From Pseudophaeobacter flagellatus (GTDB taxonomy: Bacteria > Pseudomonadota > Alphaproteobacteria > Rhodobacterales > Rhodobacteraceae): DNA of 64,000 nt. Position numbers and translations under genes: made by a program. Location of the stretch: contig NZ_JAJQRG010000001.1 in NCBI RefSeq assembly GCF_021228235.1, forward strand, positions 186,001-250,000, read 5' to 3'. A model generated the notes under the pieces. That model saw only the letters and a list, made by a program, of their open reading frames with translations, did no database searches and was not told the DNA's origin. Each line of letters starts with the position of its first letter. Position 1 is the first letter of the stretch. This document shows, piece by piece, positions 1 through 9,408 of the stretch.

Positions 1-627
1 CCGCACGAACATGTGGGCAATCCGGTGCGCGCTGCAGTGATGGAACGCGCCGGTGCGGGCTATATCGCGCCGGGGGATTACCCGATGTCGATTCTGGTGA
101 TGGGCGGCAGCCAGGGCGCGCGCATCCTGTCTGATGTGGTCCCGGCCGCCATTGCTGCCCTGCCAGAGGCCATGCGCAGGTTTCTGCGCATTTCGCATCA
201 AGCCCGATCCGAAGACATGGAGCGGGTGCGCGCCTTTTATGACAGCCATGGCATCAGCGCCGATGTGCAGAGCTTCTTCAAGGATGTGCCCGCGCGTATG
301 TCCGAAGCGCAGTTGGTGATCTCGCGCGCTGGGGCGTCTTCGGTGGCGGATATATCTGTCATTGGCCGCCCATCGATCCTGGTGCCCTATGCTGCGGCCA
401 CTGGCGATCACCAAACCGCCAATGCCCGTGGGCTGGTTGATGCGGGTGGCGCCATTCTGATTCCGGAAAGCGCCCTTGACGTCGCATCGCTAACCGCGCA
501 AATCAGCGCTGTTTTGAGCAACCCAGAAGCGGCACAGCAAATGTCGCTTGCCGCATTGAGCGCCGGTGTTCCCGATGCCACCCAAAGATTGGTGGCCCTG
601 GTCGAGCAGCTGGCAGAGGAAGGATAA
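1..627 (+). CDS. murG: MurG, lipid II synthase (5' truncated by window edge)
   Basis: UDP-N-acetylglucosamine:undecaprenyl-pyrophosphoryl-muramoyl-pentapeptide GlcNAc transferase, which makes lipid II at the inner face of the cytoplasmic membrane. The frame is open from base 1, so the first half of the protein lies outside the window and 208 residues remain. Visible are the inter-domain GNPVR motif, VMGGSQGAR at the start of the C-terminal Rossmann domain, an [10 protein letters not shown] donor-binding segment and [10 protein letters not shown] with the following N. These match the C-terminal half of GT28-family MurG. The murC start follows two bases after the stop, so the two are probably one transcript. 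Confidence 0.96.
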   Translation, partial: PHEHVGNPVRAAVMERAGAGYIAPGDYPMSILVMGGSQGARILSDVVPAAIAALPEAMRRFLRISHQARSEDMERVRAFYDSHGISADVQSFFKDVPARMSEAQLVISRAGASSVADISVIGRPSILVPYAAATGDHQTANARGLVDAGGAILIPESALDVASLTAQISAVLSNPEAAQQMSLAALSAGVPDATQRLVALVEQLAEEG

Positions 628-629
628 GC

Positions 630-2045
630 ATGAACCCTGCAACCAAACTGCCCGGCGACGTTGGCCCCATTCATTTTGTCGGCATCGGCGGTATTGGCAT
701 GTCCGGCATTGCCGAAGTGCTGCTGAACCTTGGCTATGTGGTGCAGGGCTCTGATCTGAAAAGCTCCAAGATCACCCAGCGGCTGGAAAAGCTGGGGGCT
801 CTGGTCTTTGTCGGCCAAGAGACAAAAAACCTGGAAGGCGCTGCAGTGGTTGTGATCTCTTCTGCGATCAAGCCCGGCAACCCGGAACTGGACGAAGCGC
901 GCCGTCGCGGGCTGCCGGTGGTGCGCCGTGCAGAAATGCTGGCGGAATTGATGCGGCTGAAATCCAATATTGCCATTGGTGGTACCCATGGCAAAACCAC
1001 CACCACCACCATGATGGCAGAGCTGATGGTCGCGGGAAAATTCGATCCCACCGTGGTCAATGGCGGTATCATTCATGCCTATGGGTCCAATGCCCGCATG
1101 GGGCAGGGCGAATGGATGGTGGTCGAGGCGGATGAAAGCGACGGCACCTTCAACCGTCTGCCGGCCACTATCGCCGTGGTCACCAATATCGACCCCGAGC
1201 ACATGGAGCACTGGGGTGATTTTGATACCCTGCGCGATGGCTTTTACGAATTTGTCTCTAACATTCCCTTTTACGGCGTTGCGGTCTGCTGCACCGATCA
1301 CGCCGAGGTGCAGGCGCTGGTTGGGCGCATTACCGACCGCCGGGTGGTGACCTATGGGTTCAACGCCCAGGCCGATGTGCGCGCCATCAATCTGACCTAT
1401 AAGGCAGGGATTGCGCATTTTGACATTCACCTGCAGGCCGAAGACCGGATGATCGAGGGCTGCAGCCTGCCGATGCCGGGGGATCACAATGTTTCCAACG
1501 CGCTCTCTGCTGTGGCGGTGGCGCGGCATCTGGGCATGAACAGCAGCGAAATCCGCGAAGCGCTGGCCAATTTTGGCGGCGTCAATCGCCGCTTTACCAA
1601 GGTCGGAGAGGTAGACGGCGTCACCATCATTGATGACTATGGCCACCACCCGGTAGAGATTGCGGCGGTGCTGAAGGCGGCACGTCAGGCCATCGCCGAT
1701 ACCCCAGGCGCGCAGGTGATAGCGGTGCATCAGCCGCACCGCTATTCGCGCCTGGCTGATCTTTTCGAAGATTTCTGCCTTTGCTTCAACGAGGCCGATG
1801 TGGTTGCCATCGCCGAGGTTTTTGCCGCCGGCGAAGACCCGATCCCCGGTGCCAGCCGCGACGATCTGGTGGCGGGGATGATCCGCCATGGGCACCGTCA
1901 CGCCCAGGCACTGCTGAGCGAGGACGACCTGGAAAGCCTGGTGCGCGAGAAGGCCCGTCCAGGGGATATGGTGGTCTGTCTGGGGGCGGGCACCATCAGC
2001 ACCTGGGCAATTGGCTTGCCGGACCGGCTGCGCCGCGCCTGTTGA
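630..2045 (+). CDS. murC: MurC, UDP-N-acetylmuramate--L-alanine ligase
   Basis: ATP-dependent cytoplasmic ligase adding L-alanine to UDP-MurNAc, the first peptide step of peptidoglycan precursor synthesis. The protein has 471 residues, a normal family length. The N-terminal Rossmann segment [12 protein letters not shown] starts near residue 15. The P-loop GTHGKTT is at 118-124, followed by the [10 protein letters not shown] Mur-ligase motif and the DDYGHHP and HQPHRYSR motifs of the C-terminal domain. The start is an ATG two bases after murG, preceded by a GAGGAAGGA ribosome-binding site. All expected catalytic motifs are intact. Confidence 0.97.
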   Translation: MNPATKLPGDVGPIHFVGIGGIGMSGIAEVLLNLGYVVQGSDLKSSKITQRLEKLGALVFVGQETKNLEGAAVVVISSAIKPGNPELDEARRRGLPVVRRAEMLAELMRLKSNIAIGGTHGKTTTTTMMAELMVAGKFDPTVVNGGIIHAYGSNARMGQGEWMVVEADESDGTFNRLPATIAVVTNIDPEHMEHWGDFDTLRDGFYEFVSNIPFYGVAVCCTDHAEVQALVGRITDRRVVTYGFNAQADVRAINLTYKAGIAHFDIHLQAEDRMIEGCSLPMPGDHNVSNALSAVAVARHLGMNSSEIREALANFGGVNRRFTKVGEVDGVTIIDDYGHHPVEIAAVLKAARQAIADTPGAQVIAVHQPHRYSRLADLFEDFCLCFNEADVVAIAEVFAAGEDPIPGASRDDLVAGMIRHGHRHAQALLSEDDLESLVREKARPGDMVVCLGAGTISTWAIGLPDRLRRAC

Positions 2046-2151
2046 TGTTGTGGCCTGCGGATAGGTCGGCGCGCAGACAGCAGGGCCGGTTGGCACGGCC
2101 AAGGCGGCAGATCGGGTGGCAAATTGGGTGGCCCTGGCAAAGCCCTGCGCG

Positions 2152-2397
2152 ATGAGCATTCTTGCCGCCATCCTCTGGGTTTTTGCCAGCACGGCAGTTG
2201 CCATGCTGCCGGTCGAGCGGCATTTTGTACCGGGGCGCATCCTGTTGGCGCTGGCGCCGGTGCTGCTGATCTGGCTGGGGATCACTCAGGGCTGGGGTCT
2301 GGTGGTCTTTGGGCTGTTTGCGGTGGTATCAATCTATCGGCGTCCGATCCGCTATTATTGGACTAAATGGCGCCAGCCGAAGGGAGCAAAGGAATGA
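2152..2397 (+). CDS. Small membrane protein, DUF2484-like (first of tandem pair)
   Basis: An 81-residue protein, mostly hydrophobic, with two or three predicted membrane helices (about residues 2-20, 26-42 and 46-60) and a basic C-terminus (YRRPIRYYWTKWRQP). It resembles the small DUF2484 proteins found in Rhodobacteraceae between murC and murB, a family without known function. I chose the ATG at 2152 because translation from upstream alternatives would add a non-hydrophobic, family-atypical leader. It overlaps the next, related gene by an ATGA junction (ATG at 2394, stop TGA at 2395-2397), implying translational coupling. A role in envelope synthesis is inferred from location only. Confidence 0.75.
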   Translation: MSILAAILWVFASTAVAMLPVERHFVPGRILLALAPVLLIWLGITQGWGLVVFGLFAVVSIYRRPIRYYWTKWRQPKGAKE

Positions 2398-2690
2398 CCG
2401 TTTCATTGACACTTGCGGCCCTGTGGGCCTTGCTGGCCAATCTGCTTGCAATGCTGCCCAGCCGTGACAATCACTGGCGGCGCGCCTATTTCCTGCTGGC
2501 CACTGGCATTCCGCTGCTTGGCTATGTGACGTATGAAAACGGCCCATGGTGGGGGCTGGCTGTGTTTTTTGCTGGCATGAGCCTGCTGCGCTGGCCGGTC
2601 ATCTATCTGCTGCGGTGGCTGGGAATTGCCCCGTCCCGCGATGTCCCGTCCCGCGATGCTGCGGCGGCAGAGGACGTGGATGCCGACTAG
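2394..2690 (+). CDS. Small membrane protein, DUF2484-like (second of tandem pair)
   Basis: A 98-residue integral membrane protein. Its N-terminus (LAALWALLANLLAMLP) parallels that of the preceding gene (LAAILWVFASTAVAMLP), and both end their membrane part with RRP/RWP-I-Y, so the two look like diverged tandem duplicates. The start is set by AGGGAGC upstream of ATG 2394 and by the four-base overlap with the first copy. The cytoplasmic tail carries a short duplicated segment PSRD-VPSRD (encoded by a 14-base repeat near 2630-2656) and ends in acidic residues. Function is unknown. murB starts about 160 bases further on. Confidence 0.75.
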   Translation: MTVSLTLAALWALLANLLAMLPSRDNHWRRAYFLLATGIPLLGYVTYENGPWWGLAVFFAGMSLLRWPVIYLLRWLGIAPSRDVPSRDAAAAEDVDAD

Positions 2691-2847
2691 GCTGATGCAG
2701 GGTCATTTCGGCTAAAAGCCGCCTTTGATCGATCCGGCGCGCGGTTTGGCACCACAGAACCGTTGTCTTCCTCCCCGCTGACGGGATACAGGCGACTGAA
2801 AGTGAAGAAGATGGTCCCACAGGGTCGGACAGAGGAAAGAGCGTTTG

Positions 2848-3777
2848 ATGATTATCGAAGGGATCCGTGGCAGGCTGACGCAAAACCGTGATCTGTCCGA
2901 GCTGACATGGCTGCGGGTGGGCGGTGCTGCCGACTATCTTTTCCAGCCTGCTGATGTCCAAGACCTGCAGCATTTCTTGTCGCATCTACCAAGGGATGTA
3001 GCGATCTTCCCAATGGGGGTTGGCTCGAACCTGATCGTCCGCGACGGGGGGCTGCGGGCGGTGGTGATCCGTCTGGGGCGCGGCTTCAATGGGATTGAAA
3101 TCGACGGTGATCGGGTGACCGCTGGCGCAGCGGCGCTGGATGCGCATGTGGCCAAGCGCGCGGCAGATGCGGGGCGTGACCTGACATTTCTGCGTACCAT
3201 TCCTGGCTCCATTGGTGGCGCGGTTCGAATGAACGCGGGCTGCTATGGCTCTTATGTGGCGGATCACTTTGTCTCGGCCCAGATGGTCACCCGCGATGGT
3301 GTGCTGCGGGACATCACCGCCGAGGATTTGCAGTTCCAGTACCGCCAGACGACCCTGCCGGAGGGCGCTGTTCTGGTCTCGGCTACCCTGCGCGCGGCTG
3401 CGGCAGAGCCCGAGGCGCTGCAGGCCCGCATGGCTGAGCAGTTGAAAAAACGCGATGAAACCCAGCCGACCAAGGAACGTTCGGCCGGGTCGACCTTTCG
3501 CAATCCGGCTGGGTTTTCATCGACAGGGCAGGCTGACGATGTGCAGGATTTGAAGGCCTGGAAGGTGATTGACGATGCCGGGCTGCGCGGGGCATGCATC
3601 GGTGGTGCCCAGATGAGTGAGAAGCATTCGAATTTTATGATTAACATGGGTGGCGCATCTGCCGCAGATTTGGAAACTTTGGGCGAAAATGTCAGAAAAA
3701 AGGTTTACGCCAATTCCGGGCTGACGCTAGAGTGGGAAATCATGAGGGTCGGAGACCCCCTGTTCGAGCAAAAGTAA
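2848..3777 (+). CDS. murB: MurB, UDP-N-acetylenolpyruvoylglucosamine reductase
   Basis: FAD-dependent, NADPH-using enzyme that reduces UDP-GlcNAc-enolpyruvate to UDP-MurNAc in the cytoplasm. The protein has 309 residues from the ATG at 2848 (AGAGGAAAGAG upstream). FAD-binding motifs [12 protein letters not shown] and [14 protein letters not shown] are present, as is the catalytic GSTFRNP serine segment and a C-terminal [15 protein letters not shown] containing the conserved glutamate/histidine region. A TTG three bases upstream is a possible but less likely start. About 350 bases separate it from ddl, so ddl may have its own promoter. Confidence 0.96.
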   Translation: MIIEGIRGRLTQNRDLSELTWLRVGGAADYLFQPADVQDLQHFLSHLPRDVAIFPMGVGSNLIVRDGGLRAVVIRLGRGFNGIEIDGDRVTAGAAALDAHVAKRAADAGRDLTFLRTIPGSIGGAVRMNAGCYGSYVADHFVSAQMVTRDGVLRDITAEDLQFQYRQTTLPEGAVLVSATLRAAAAEPEALQARMAEQLKKRDETQPTKERSAGSTFRNPAGFSSTGQADDVQDLKAWKVIDDAGLRGACIGGAQMSEKHSNFMINMGGASAADLETLGENVRKKVYANSGLTLEWEIMRVGDPLFEQK

Positions 3778-4131
3778 CAACGTCGAGACATTTTGGTAAT
3801 CCTGTCTTTTCAAACAATTATAGTTTGATAGAAGGTCTGGACCGTTGCAGGCCCTAACAGGCGGGTCCGGATCTGAACATGGTAAAGCGGCCGTTAATGC
3901 CCCGGTAATATTTGCGGCGTTATGATGGCGAAAACAGCCCCACAGATGGGCGCGAAAATATAGCGGCAGGCAGCCTAGGCAGTTGTTTGCGGCGGTGGCG
4001 GATTAAAGATCTGACACCAAGAACAGGGGCGATCAGCCCTGGTACAGACGGGCAATGACCCAAAGACTATGCGGGCCGGTTTCAGGCTCCAATAACCAAG
4101 GGCAAAAGCCCGATAATTTTGAGGCGCTATC
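3778..4131. other. 354-base gene-free leader before ddl
   Basis: No convincing reading frame is seen. The stretch holds a CtrA-like half-match at 3894-3908 (TTAA, seven bases, GTAA), a short hairpin CAGGG/CCCTG around 4023-4042, and a GGGC-AAAA-GCCC hairpin just before the ddl start. It is long enough to hold a promoter and a structured 5' leader for ddl. I do not recognise a known riboswitch here. Confidence 0.4.
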
Positions 4132-5052
4132 GTGGGTGAGTCGAGCAGAACACTCCCGAAAGTGGCGGTACTACTGGGCGGACCCTCTGCAGAACGTGAG
4201 GTCTCTCTGTCGAGTGGGCGCGAATGCGCAGCCGCGCTACGGGGCGAAGGATTTAAAGTCACAGAGCTTGACGCGGGGCCAGACCTGGCCGCACAGCTGA
4301 ATGTGATCAAGCCGGATGTGGTCTTTAATGCCCTACATGGACGCTGGGGCGAAGACGGCTGTGTTCAGGGCCTGCTGGAATGGATGGGTTTGCCTTATAC
4401 CCATTCTGGTGTGCTGGCCTCGGCCCTGGCGATGGACAAGCAGCGCAGCAAGATGGTGTTTCAAGAGGCAGGCCTGCCGGTGATGGCAAGCGGCCTTTTT
4501 CCCAAGCAAGCGGTGATGGCGGATCATGTGATGGTGCCGCCCTATGTGGTCAAACCCAATAACGAAGGCTCCAGCGTCGGCATCTATCTGGTGCATGAGG
4601 CGGCCAACGGCCCGCCGAGCCTCTCGGCGGATATGCCCGAAGAGGTCTTGGTCGAAGCCTTTGCGCCGGGCCGCGAGCTGAGCGTTTCGGTGCTGGGGGA
4701 TCGCGCGCTGGAGGTGACCGATATCCTGACCGATGGCTGGTACGACTATGATGCGAAGTACAAGCCCGGTGGCTCGCGCCATGTGGTGCCAGCTGAGATC
4801 CCAACCGAGATCCGCGACCTATGCCTGGACTATGCGCTGCGGGCGCATCAGGCCCTGGGCTGTCGAGGACTGAGCCGGACTGATATCCGCTGGGACGAGA
4901 CAAAAGGCACCGATGGGCTGATCCTGTTGGAAACCAATAATCAGCCCGGCATGACGCCAACCTCGCTGGCGCCGGAACAGGCCGCCCAGTGCGGCATCTC
5001 TTTTGGTGCGCTCTGTACCTGGTTGGTCGAGGATGCATCATGCGGACGCTGA
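4132..5052 (+). CDS. ddl: Ddl, D-alanine--D-alanine ligase
   Basis: ATP-grasp ligase that joins two D-alanines for the muropeptide stem. The protein has 306 residues. The family start segment VAVLLGGPSAEREVSLSSG lies at about residues 11-29. The ATP-grasp part includes KPNNEGSSVGIYLV, and the metal/substrate segment LLETNNQPGMTPTS lies near the C-terminus. The start is a GTG, chosen because the family N-terminus follows within ten codons and no in-frame ATG is nearby. The 3' end overlaps ftsQ by 13 bases, typical of the division cluster. Confidence 0.95.
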   Translation: MGESSRTLPKVAVLLGGPSAEREVSLSSGRECAAALRGEGFKVTELDAGPDLAAQLNVIKPDVVFNALHGRWGEDGCVQGLLEWMGLPYTHSGVLASALAMDKQRSKMVFQEAGLPVMASGLFPKQAVMADHVMVPPYVVKPNNEGSSVGIYLVHEAANGPPSLSADMPEEVLVEAFAPGRELSVSVLGDRALEVTDILTDGWYDYDAKYKPGGSRHVVPAEIPTEIRDLCLDYALRAHQALGCRGLSRTDIRWDETKGTDGLILLETNNQPGMTPTSLAPEQAAQCGISFGALCTWLVEDASCGR

Positions 5053-5942
5053 AGGATCGGATCACCGGCTCGGCCCGCAACACGCACAGCCATGCTGACC
5101 CAGCGCCATCTCGGCTGAAGTATCGGCTGCAGCGCTGGATGTTGACGCCCGGCATTCGCTTTGGCCTGAAATTTGGCGTGCCCCTCTGTCTTACCCTGGC
5201 GGCGGGCGGTGCCTTTTTGGCGGATGCGGCGCGGCGCGAGATGGTATCTGACACTCTGGCGTCTTTTCGGGCCGCGATCGAAGAGCGCCCTGAATTCATG
5301 GTCAATGTCATGGCGGTGGACGGGGCAGGGCCTTCGGTGGCGCAGGATGTGCGCGAAGTAATGCCAATTGATTTCCCGATCAGTTCTTTTGATCTGGATT
5401 TGGCGCAGATCCGCGCTGAGATCGAATCCCTGGCACCCATCAAGTCTGCGAATGTGCGTATTCGCCCGGGCGGCGTTCTGCAGATCGACGTGGAAGAGCG
5501 CACACCCGCCCTGATTTGGCGCAGCCATGAGGGGCTGGCGTTATTGGATGAGAGCGGCGCCCATGTGGCTGAACTGGGCCGCCGCGCCATGCACCCGGAT
5601 CTGCCGCTGATTGCGGGGCGTTCTGCCGATGTCGTGGCGGTCGAAGCGCTGGAGTTGATAGAAACGGCGCGCCCGCTTGGTGGGCGGTTGCGCGGGTTGG
5701 TGCGCATTGGCGAACGTCGCTGGGACCTGGTTCTTGACCGGGGGCAGCGCATCTTGTTGCCACAGGAACAGCCGGTTCAGGCGCTGGAGCGGGTGATTGT
5801 GGTGAGCGAAGTACAGGATCTGCTGGAGCGCGATGTCGCGGTGGTGGATATGCGGATTGCAGCACGGCCAACCGTGCGCATGACAGACCATGCAGTGGAA
5901 AACTGGTGGCGCATCAGAGAGTTGAACGAGGGTGGGTTCTAG
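5040..5942 (+). CDS. ftsQ: FtsQ, cell division protein
   Basis: Bitopic inner-membrane divisome protein that links early and late division proteins. The 300 residues show a basic cytoplasmic N-terminus, one membrane helix at about 41-61 (FGLKFGVPLCLTLAAGGAFL), a POTRA-like segment after 100 (IESLAPIKSANVRIRPGGVLQIDVEERTP region) and an FtsQ beta domain ending near 275. The start overlaps the end of ddl. An upstream ATG at 4989 lies deep within ddl and was rejected. ftsA begins one base after its stop codon. Confidence 0.92.
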   Translation: MRTLKDRITGSARNTHSHADPAPSRLKYRLQRWMLTPGIRFGLKFGVPLCLTLAAGGAFLADAARREMVSDTLASFRAAIEERPEFMVNVMAVDGAGPSVAQDVREVMPIDFPISSFDLDLAQIRAEIESLAPIKSANVRIRPGGVLQIDVEERTPALIWRSHEGLALLDESGAHVAELGRRAMHPDLPLIAGRSADVVAVEALELIETARPLGGRLRGLVRIGERRWDLVLDRGQRILLPQEQPVQALERVIVVSEVQDLLERDVAVVDMRIAARPTVRMTDHAVENWWRIRELNEGGF

Positions 5943-5943
5943 G

Positions 5944-7278
5944 ATGACGGATCTTTATCAGTCCCAGCGGGCGATGCGGCAGATGCGCCGACAGGCGCTG
6001 CAGCGCGGTGTTGTGGCGATTTTGGATATTGGCAGCTCAAAAATTGCCTGTCTGGTCCTGCGCTTTGATGGCACCAACCGGCTGAGCGAGGATAACTCCA
6101 TCGGCTCTCTGGCCGGGCAGTCGGGGTTCCGGGTGATTGGCGCGGCGACCACTCGGTCGCGCGGGGTGCAATTTGGCGAAATCACCGCCATGCAGGAAAC
6201 CGAACGCGCCATCCGTACCGCCGTACAGGCGGCGCAAAAGATGGCCGGGCTGCGGGTTGACCACGTTATCGCCAGCTTTTCCGGTGCCAATCCGCGCTCT
6301 TACGGACTGGATGCCAAGCTGGATCTTGATGGGCAGGAGGTTTCAGAGTCGGAAATCGCCCAGGTTCTGGCGGCCTGCGAGGTGCCGGAATATGGTGCCG
6401 GGCGTGAGGTGCTGCATGCGCAGCCGGTGAATTTTGCGCTCGACAATCGCAGCGGTCTGGAAGATCCACGTGGCCAGTTGGGCCAGACCCTGGCGGTGGA
6501 TATGCATATGCTTACCGTCGACACTGGCACGGTGCAGAATCTGGTGCGCTGCGTTCAACGCTGCGATCTTGAGCTGGCGGGAATTGCATCTTCTGCCTAT
6601 GCGTCGGGCTATGCGGCCCTGGTGGAAGATGAACAGGAACTGGGGGCCGCCTGCATCGATATGGGCGGCGGGTCCACCTCGATTTCGATCTTTATGAAGA
6701 AACACATGATCTATGCCGATGCGGTGCGCATGGGCGGCGATCACATCACCAGCGATATCTCGATGGGGCTGGGCGTGCCGATGGCCAATGCCGAGCGGAT
6801 CAAGACCTTTTGTGGCGGGGTGCATGCCACCGGGGTCGATGATCGCGACATGATCGATATCGGTGGGGATACCGGCGATTGGGAACATGATCGGCGCAGC
6901 GTCAGCCGGGCGGAATTGATTGGCATCATGCGGCCACGGGTTGAGGAAATCCTCGAAGAGGTGCGCACGCGCCTGGATGCGGCCGGGTTTGAATATCTGC
7001 CCAGCCAACAGATCGTGCTGACCGGCGGCTCTAGCCAGATCCTGGGTCTTGATGGGCTGGCAACGCGCATTCTGGGGCAGCAGGTGCGGCTGGGGCGTCC
7101 GCTGCGGGTACACGGCCTGCCGCAATCGGCGACTGGCCCTGGCTTTGCCGCTGCGGTTGGGCTTAGCCTCTTTGCTGCGCATCCCCAGGACGAATGGTGG
7201 GATTTTGAAACGCCGGTTGATCGCAATTCCGGCCGCACTTTCAGCCGCGCTGTGCGCTGGTTCAAGGACAATTGGTAG
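5944..7278 (+). CDS. ftsA: FtsA, actin-like cell division protein
   Basis: Cytoplasmic actin-fold ATPase that tethers FtsZ to the membrane. The protein has 444 residues. Phosphate-binding motif 1 (DIGSSK) is at about 28-33, phosphate motif 2 (DMGGGSTSI) at about 237, and the adenosine motif (LTGGSSQI) at about 357. The C-terminus ends in a short amphipathic stretch (FSRAVRWFKDNW) that fits the FtsA membrane-targeting helix. The ATG at 5944 directly follows the ftsQ stop. A 371-base gap separates it from ftsZ, so ftsZ is probably controlled separately. Confidence 0.96.
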   Translation: MTDLYQSQRAMRQMRRQALQRGVVAILDIGSSKIACLVLRFDGTNRLSEDNSIGSLAGQSGFRVIGAATTRSRGVQFGEITAMQETERAIRTAVQAAQKMAGLRVDHVIASFSGANPRSYGLDAKLDLDGQEVSESEIAQVLAACEVPEYGAGREVLHAQPVNFALDNRSGLEDPRGQLGQTLAVDMHMLTVDTGTVQNLVRCVQRCDLELAGIASSAYASGYAALVEDEQELGAACIDMGGGSTSISIFMKKHMIYADAVRMGGDHITSDISMGLGVPMANAERIKTFCGGVHATGVDDRDMIDIGGDTGDWEHDRRSVSRAELIGIMRPRVEEILEEVRTRLDAAGFEYLPSQQIVLTGGSSQILGLDGLATRILGQQVRLGRPLRVHGLPQSATGPGFAAAVGLSLFAAHPQDEWWDFETPVDRNSGRTFSRAVRWFKDNW

Positions 7279-7649
7279 GGCAGTGAAAAAAATATCCCCA
7301 GCCTGTGGAAAACTTGAAGCGTCTGGGTGACAGGGCCGAAAAAACCGGCTAACAAAGATTTAACTGTCGCAAAAGCGACATAGGCATAACGAGCAGTGTG
7401 CAGCCATAACTTTCAAGGTTTCGCCCCTGGCATTTTGCCGGGGCGCTGCGCCTGTTGTGGTGGGTGAATCAAATTCCACCAAATCTGCCGGGATGAGCGA
7501 AATTTTGCGGATTTCACCCAGTATGATAGCCATATTTTGTGGTGGTTTTCGTTTTTTAGGATGACGAGACTCTGCCATCACGGTATGATTGAGGCGGATT
7601 TAGACAGGAATAGCCCTTGCGGGAGGGCTTATAGATAGGCGGAAAGAGC
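7279..7649 (+). promoter_or_regulatory. ftsZ promoter/leader region with CtrA-like box and GANTC sites
   Basis: A 371-base gene-free region between ftsA and ftsZ. It contains a CtrA-like box at 7349-7364 (CTAA, seven bases, TTAAC; consensus TTAA-N7-TTAAC), immediately followed by a perfect inverted repeat TGTCGC-AAAA-GCGACA at 7365-7380. Two GANTC adenine-methylation sites lie at 7466-7470 and 7568-7572. A hairpin AGCCCT/AGGGCT (7612-7617 with 7624-7629) sits just upstream of the ftsZ ribosome-binding site. CtrA and CcrM control of ftsZ is established in Caulobacter; its use here is an inference. Confidence 0.55.
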
Positions 7650-9359
7650 ATGACATTGAACCTTTCGATGCCCGGGCAGGAAGAACTGAGCCCTAAAATC
7701 ACCGTGTTCGGTGTTGGTGGTGCAGGTGGTAACGCGGTCAACAATATGATCGCCAAAGAATTGGAAGGCGTCGACTTTGTTGTCGCCAATACCGATGCGC
7801 AAGCGCTGCAGCAGAATGCCGCCAAAAGCCGCATCCAGTTGGGGGTGAAAGTCACCGAAGGGCTTGGCGCTGGCGCGCGGCCTTCTGTTGGCTCTGCCTC
7901 GGCAGAAGAAAGTATCGAGCAGATCGTTGATCACCTGGCCGGGGCGCATATGTGCTTCATCACGGCCGGGATGGGCGGAGGCACCGGGACAGGTGCGGCC
8001 CCGATCATCGCGCAGGCCGCAAGAGAGCTGGGCGTTCTGACGGTTGGTGTTGTTACCAAGCCGTTCCAGTTTGAAGGCAACAAACGGATGAAGCAGGCCG
8101 AAGAGGGTGTCGAAGCCCTGCAAAAGGTCGTGGATACGCTGATCATCATTCCAAACCAGAACCTGTTTCGCCTGGCCAATGAAAAGACCACCTTCACCGA
8201 GGCCTTCTCGATGGCGGATGACGTGCTGTATCAGGGCGTCAAAGGTGTCACCGATCTGATGGTTCGTCCTGGCCTGATCAACCTCGACTTTGCCGATGTG
8301 CGCGCCGTAATGGACGAAATGGGCAAGGCGATGATGGGCACCGGCGAGGCTGAGGGCGAAGATCGCGCGGTTCAGGCCGCCGAAAAAGCCATTGCCAATC
8401 CGCTGCTGGACGAAATCAGCCTGCGCGGCGCCAAGGGTGTTCTCATCAATATCACCGGCGCGCATGATCTTACGCTGTTTGAACTGGATGAAGCTGCCAA
8501 CCGGATCCGCGAAGAGGTGGACCCAGAGGCAAATATTATCGTTGGTTCAACGCTTGATACGGCGATGGAAGGCAAGATGCGGGTTTCTGTTGTTGCAACA
8601 GGCATTGATGCCACCGACGTCATGACCGAAATTCCGGTCCCGCGTCGGCCGATGTCAGCGCCGCTGAAAAAATCTGTCAGCGTTGAAGATGCGCGCCCGG
8701 CACCGCTAGAGCTGAGCACTCCGGTGGAACAGCCACAGGTTGCAATCGCAGAAGCCGCGCCTGCACCGCAGGAGCCATCGCTTTTTGAAGGCATGGAAGG
8801 GCAGCACGCCGCCCAGGCCCCTGTGGAAGAGGTCTTTGAACAGGTAGAGGATCTGGGCCAGGATGGTCTGCCACAGCCGGCCTATCAGCCACAGCCCGCC
8901 TATCAGCCACAGGCCCCGGCAGCTCATGCACAGCCAGAGGCCTCTTTTGTGGCCCCCAAGGCCCCCGCGCCAGGAACACCTTCTGCCGATGCAATCGTGC
9001 GTTTGCAGGCGGCCGCCGCGCGGGCCCAGCAGGGGCAGCAATCCGCGCCGGTACAGCAGCAACCGGCATCTCAGCCGCAGATGCAGCAGCGTCCAATGGC
9101 CGCCCCCGGTGGGCACCATGCAGAGGCGCAGTCTGAACAGCGCCGGTTTGGCCTGAATTCGCTGATCCACCGGATGACCGGCAGTGCCGCCGAGGGGCAG
9201 GCTGCCAAACCGCAGCCCGTGCGCCAGCAACCCCCCATGCAGCAGCATGCCGTTGCGCCACAGCAGCAGGCCGCGCCGCAGCCGATGCAGCAGCACGAGC
9301 CCGACGCAGAGCAAGAACGGATCGAAATTCCCGCGTTCCTGCGCCGCCAAGCAAATTAA
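7650..9359 (+). CDS. ftsZ: FtsZ, tubulin-like division GTPase
   Basis: GTPase forming the cytokinetic Z-ring. The 569 residues are much longer than E. coli FtsZ (383). The globular domain (about 15-335) has [10 protein letters not shown] at 21-30 and the tubulin signature GGGTGTGA at 109-116, with the T7-loop region [11 protein letters not shown]. Residues about 340-545 form a low-complexity Q/P/A-rich linker with repeated PAYQPQ units. The last residues ([13 protein letters not shown]) are the conserved C-terminal peptide that binds FtsA and other partners. The start follows GGCGGAAAGAG. A strong terminator lies directly downstream. Confidence 0.97.
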   Translation: MTLNLSMPGQEELSPKITVFGVGGAGGNAVNNMIAKELEGVDFVVANTDAQALQQNAAKSRIQLGVKVTEGLGAGARPSVGSASAEESIEQIVDHLAGAHMCFITAGMGGGTGTGAAPIIAQAARELGVLTVGVVTKPFQFEGNKRMKQAEEGVEALQKVVDTLIIIPNQNLFRLANEKTTFTEAFSMADDVLYQGVKGVTDLMVRPGLINLDFADVRAVMDEMGKAMMGTGEAEGEDRAVQAAEKAIANPLLDEISLRGAKGVLINITGAHDLTLFELDEAANRIREEVDPEANIIVGSTLDTAMEGKMRVSVVATGIDATDVMTEIPVPRRPMSAPLKKSVSVEDARPAPLELSTPVEQPQVAIAEAAPAPQEPSLFEGMEGQHAAQAPVEEVFEQVEDLGQDGLPQPAYQPQPAYQPQAPAAHAQPEASFVAPKAPAPGTPSADAIVRLQAAAARAQQGQQSAPVQQQPASQPQMQQRPMAAPGGHHAEAQSEQRRFGLNSLIHRMTGSAAEGQAAKPQPVRQQPPMQQHAVAPQQQAAPQPMQQHEPDAEQERIEIPAFLRRQAN

Positions 9360-9381
9360 TCTTTCACTAATCAAGATTAAG

Positions 9382-9408
9382 AGGCCGCCTTCGGGTGGCC
9401 TTTTTTGC
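9382..9408 (+). terminator. Rho-independent terminator after ftsZ
   Basis: Stem AGGCCGCC (9382-9389) pairs with GGTGGCCT (9394-9401) around a TTCG loop and runs into six T residues. It ends the ftsZ transcript and separates it from lpxC. Confidence 0.9.

Noticed and set aside
408-2285. 625-codon open frame antisense to murG/murC
   Set aside because: Lies opposite two certain genes; composition (His/Gln/Arg-rich, no domain) is what high-GC third-position bias produces on the opposite strand.
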